This document shows, in pieces, positions 63,383 through 64,000 of a stretch of 64,000 bases of DNA; positions within the stretch are counted from its first letter, which is position 1; every line of letters begins with the position of its first letter. The notes under the pieces were generated by a model that was not told the DNA's origin, made no database searches, and saw nothing but the letters and a program-made list of their open reading frames with translations. Origin of the DNA: DAIRDK01 sp035403225 (GTDB lineage Bacteria; Bacteroidota; Bacteroidia; Bacteroidales; FEN-979); the NCBI GenBank assembly GCA_035403225.1, contig DAONET010000008.1, forward strand, positions 32,342-96,341. Reading direction: 5' to 3'. A program made the translations under genes and the position numbers.

Positions 63383-64000
63383 TTATTGGATTGCCGTCAC
63401 CTCCGAATAGGCCATCAAGTCTCCTTTCGCACTGAGGTTCTCGGTTCTGACTGTTCCGATACCTTTAGCGATCCATTGCCGGACTTTGGCAGAGGTTTTC
63501 ATTCCCATCATCGTGGTCTCTACCAGGTATTCGATCTTAAAACAGTCGAAGGTTCCCGCGGGGGTAGTGATTGTCTCCTGCCCGGTAACCGTGCGGTTAA
63601 GGATGTTCATCACCGTTTTCATCGTCATGGTTCCCATCGACATGGTCATGGTGACTGTCCCGTCGTTCAGTTTCTCCCCTGCAGTCATCAAGCCGGGGAA
63701 GGTGATGTCATTGCCTTCCAGGGTCACTTCACCGCCTTCTGCCGAGGCTCCCATTTCGGGAGGGAAAAAACCTTTCATATTGACCGACACGGTATTCCCG
63801 TTACAAGAAGCCGTAAAATCCATCGTGCTGACTTCGCCTTTGGAGTCAGTACTTTCACATCGCAGCGCATACTCCATGACGGCCCCGTTCTGCGTAACGG
63901 ATACCAGCGTGGTGACCGATTTCCCGTTTTTCTTCCCGTTCTTGTTGTAACTGGTTGTCTCGATCTTTGTTCCCTGTTTCGTGAGGAAATAGGATGAACT
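63383..64000 (-). CDS. Partial gene, TapB/DUF3108-like secreted protein
   Basis: The frame is open from position 64000 to a stop at 63383-63385 (205 codons visible); the true start lies outside the window. The visible protein is beta-rich: SYFLTKQGTKIETTSYNKNG at the upstream edge and GTFDCFKIEYLVETTMMGMK later, with the pattern of DUF3108/TapB-like periplasmic proteins. The family call is tentative. The gene is convergent with the barrel gene, 6 bp apart. Confidence 0.7.
   Translation of the reverse strand, partial: SSSYFLTKQGTKIETTSYNKNGKKNGKSVTTLVSVTQNGAVMEYALRCESTDSKGEVSTMDFTASCNGNTVSVNMKGFFPPEMGASAEGGEVTLEGNDITFPGLMTAGEKLNDGTVTMTMSMGTMTMKTVMNILNRTVTGQETITTPAGTFDCFKIEYLVETTMMGMKTSAKVRQWIAKGIGTVRTENLSAKGDLMAYSEVTAIQ

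Noticed and set aside
1..64000. CRISPR arrays, insertion sequences, prophage or integron
   Set aside because: No regularly spaced direct repeats, transposase, integrase or phage structural genes were seen on reading both strands.

Overview
The window is chromosomal DNA from a member of the Bacteroidota, probably an uncultured or anaerobic Bacteroidales-like lineage. Three lines of evidence support this. More than twenty upstream regions carry the Bacteroidota -7 promoter element TAnnTTTG, often close to the gene start. Several proteins belong to type IX secretion (T9SS) and gliding-type families (PorV-like barrel, T9SS sorting domains, Oar-like TonB receptor). Several families are typical of the phylum (the small DUF4492 protein ahead of cydAB, bacterial GGGP synthase, split MacB, LytTR/LytS pair). 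Most genes lack a Shine-Dalgarno sequence. I see no phage, insertion sequence, integrase, CRISPR array or rRNA, so this looks like stable core genome.

Layout. 0-1.9 kb: minus-strand wbpE-wbpD-wbpB genes for a diacetylated aminouronic acid sugar nucleotide (surface polysaccharide). 2-6.7 kb: elbB, then an amino-acid fermentation locus with ptb plus an APC permease facing tnaA (tryptophanase). 6.7-9.2 kb: a long inverted repeat, mntP, queD and two paralogous TetR regulators. 9.3-14.4 kb: an M14 peptidase, then a selenium operon of mnmH and a NifS-SelD fusion. 14.5-17.3 kb: a PurF-like amidotransferase, a HIT protein and greA. 17.4-26.5 kb: a three-gene envelope cassette (TonB receptor, 1405-residue secreted protein, PorV-like barrel). 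26.7-29.0 kb: small secreted proteins, one a Rieske-like lipoprotein with altered ligands, and ahcY. 29.0-36.3 kb: phosphopantetheinyl transferase, metH, GGGP synthase and a dipeptidyl peptidase in one run. 36.7-39.6 kb: secreted proteins including a T9SS cargo with a thioredoxin-like domain.

39.7-47.2 kb: tRNA-Thr, tRNA-Pro, a cytidylate-kinase-like protein, cydAB with DUF4492, a TPR protein, a GNAT-like protein and tRNA-Ala. 47.2-51.6 kb: a membrane-anchored protein, DUF1846, a cupin and a LytS/LytTR two-component pair. 51.7-56.3 kb: a tolC-macA-macB efflux operon. 56.5-59.9 kb: a barrel protein, a DUF985 cupin, a PKD protein, an AT-rich gap and a small secreted protein. 60-64 kb: DUF47 and Pit phosphate transport with a 45-residue leader ORF, a lipoprotein phosphoesterase overlapping a barrel gene that carries an A7 frameshift site, and a partial gene at the window end.

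Functional themes are amino-acid fermentation, the methyl cycle (ahcY divergent from metH), tRNA selenation, microaerobic respiration with cytochrome bd, and outer-membrane secretion. No complete, clearly new system stands out. The strongest leads are the in-phase A7 slippery site at 63.24 kb, the all-cysteine Rieske-like lipoprotein at 27.1 kb, the receptor/secreted-protein/PorV cassette, the NifS-SelD fusion, and several small proteins not easily assigned. Family calls come from reading the protein sequences, without database searches.
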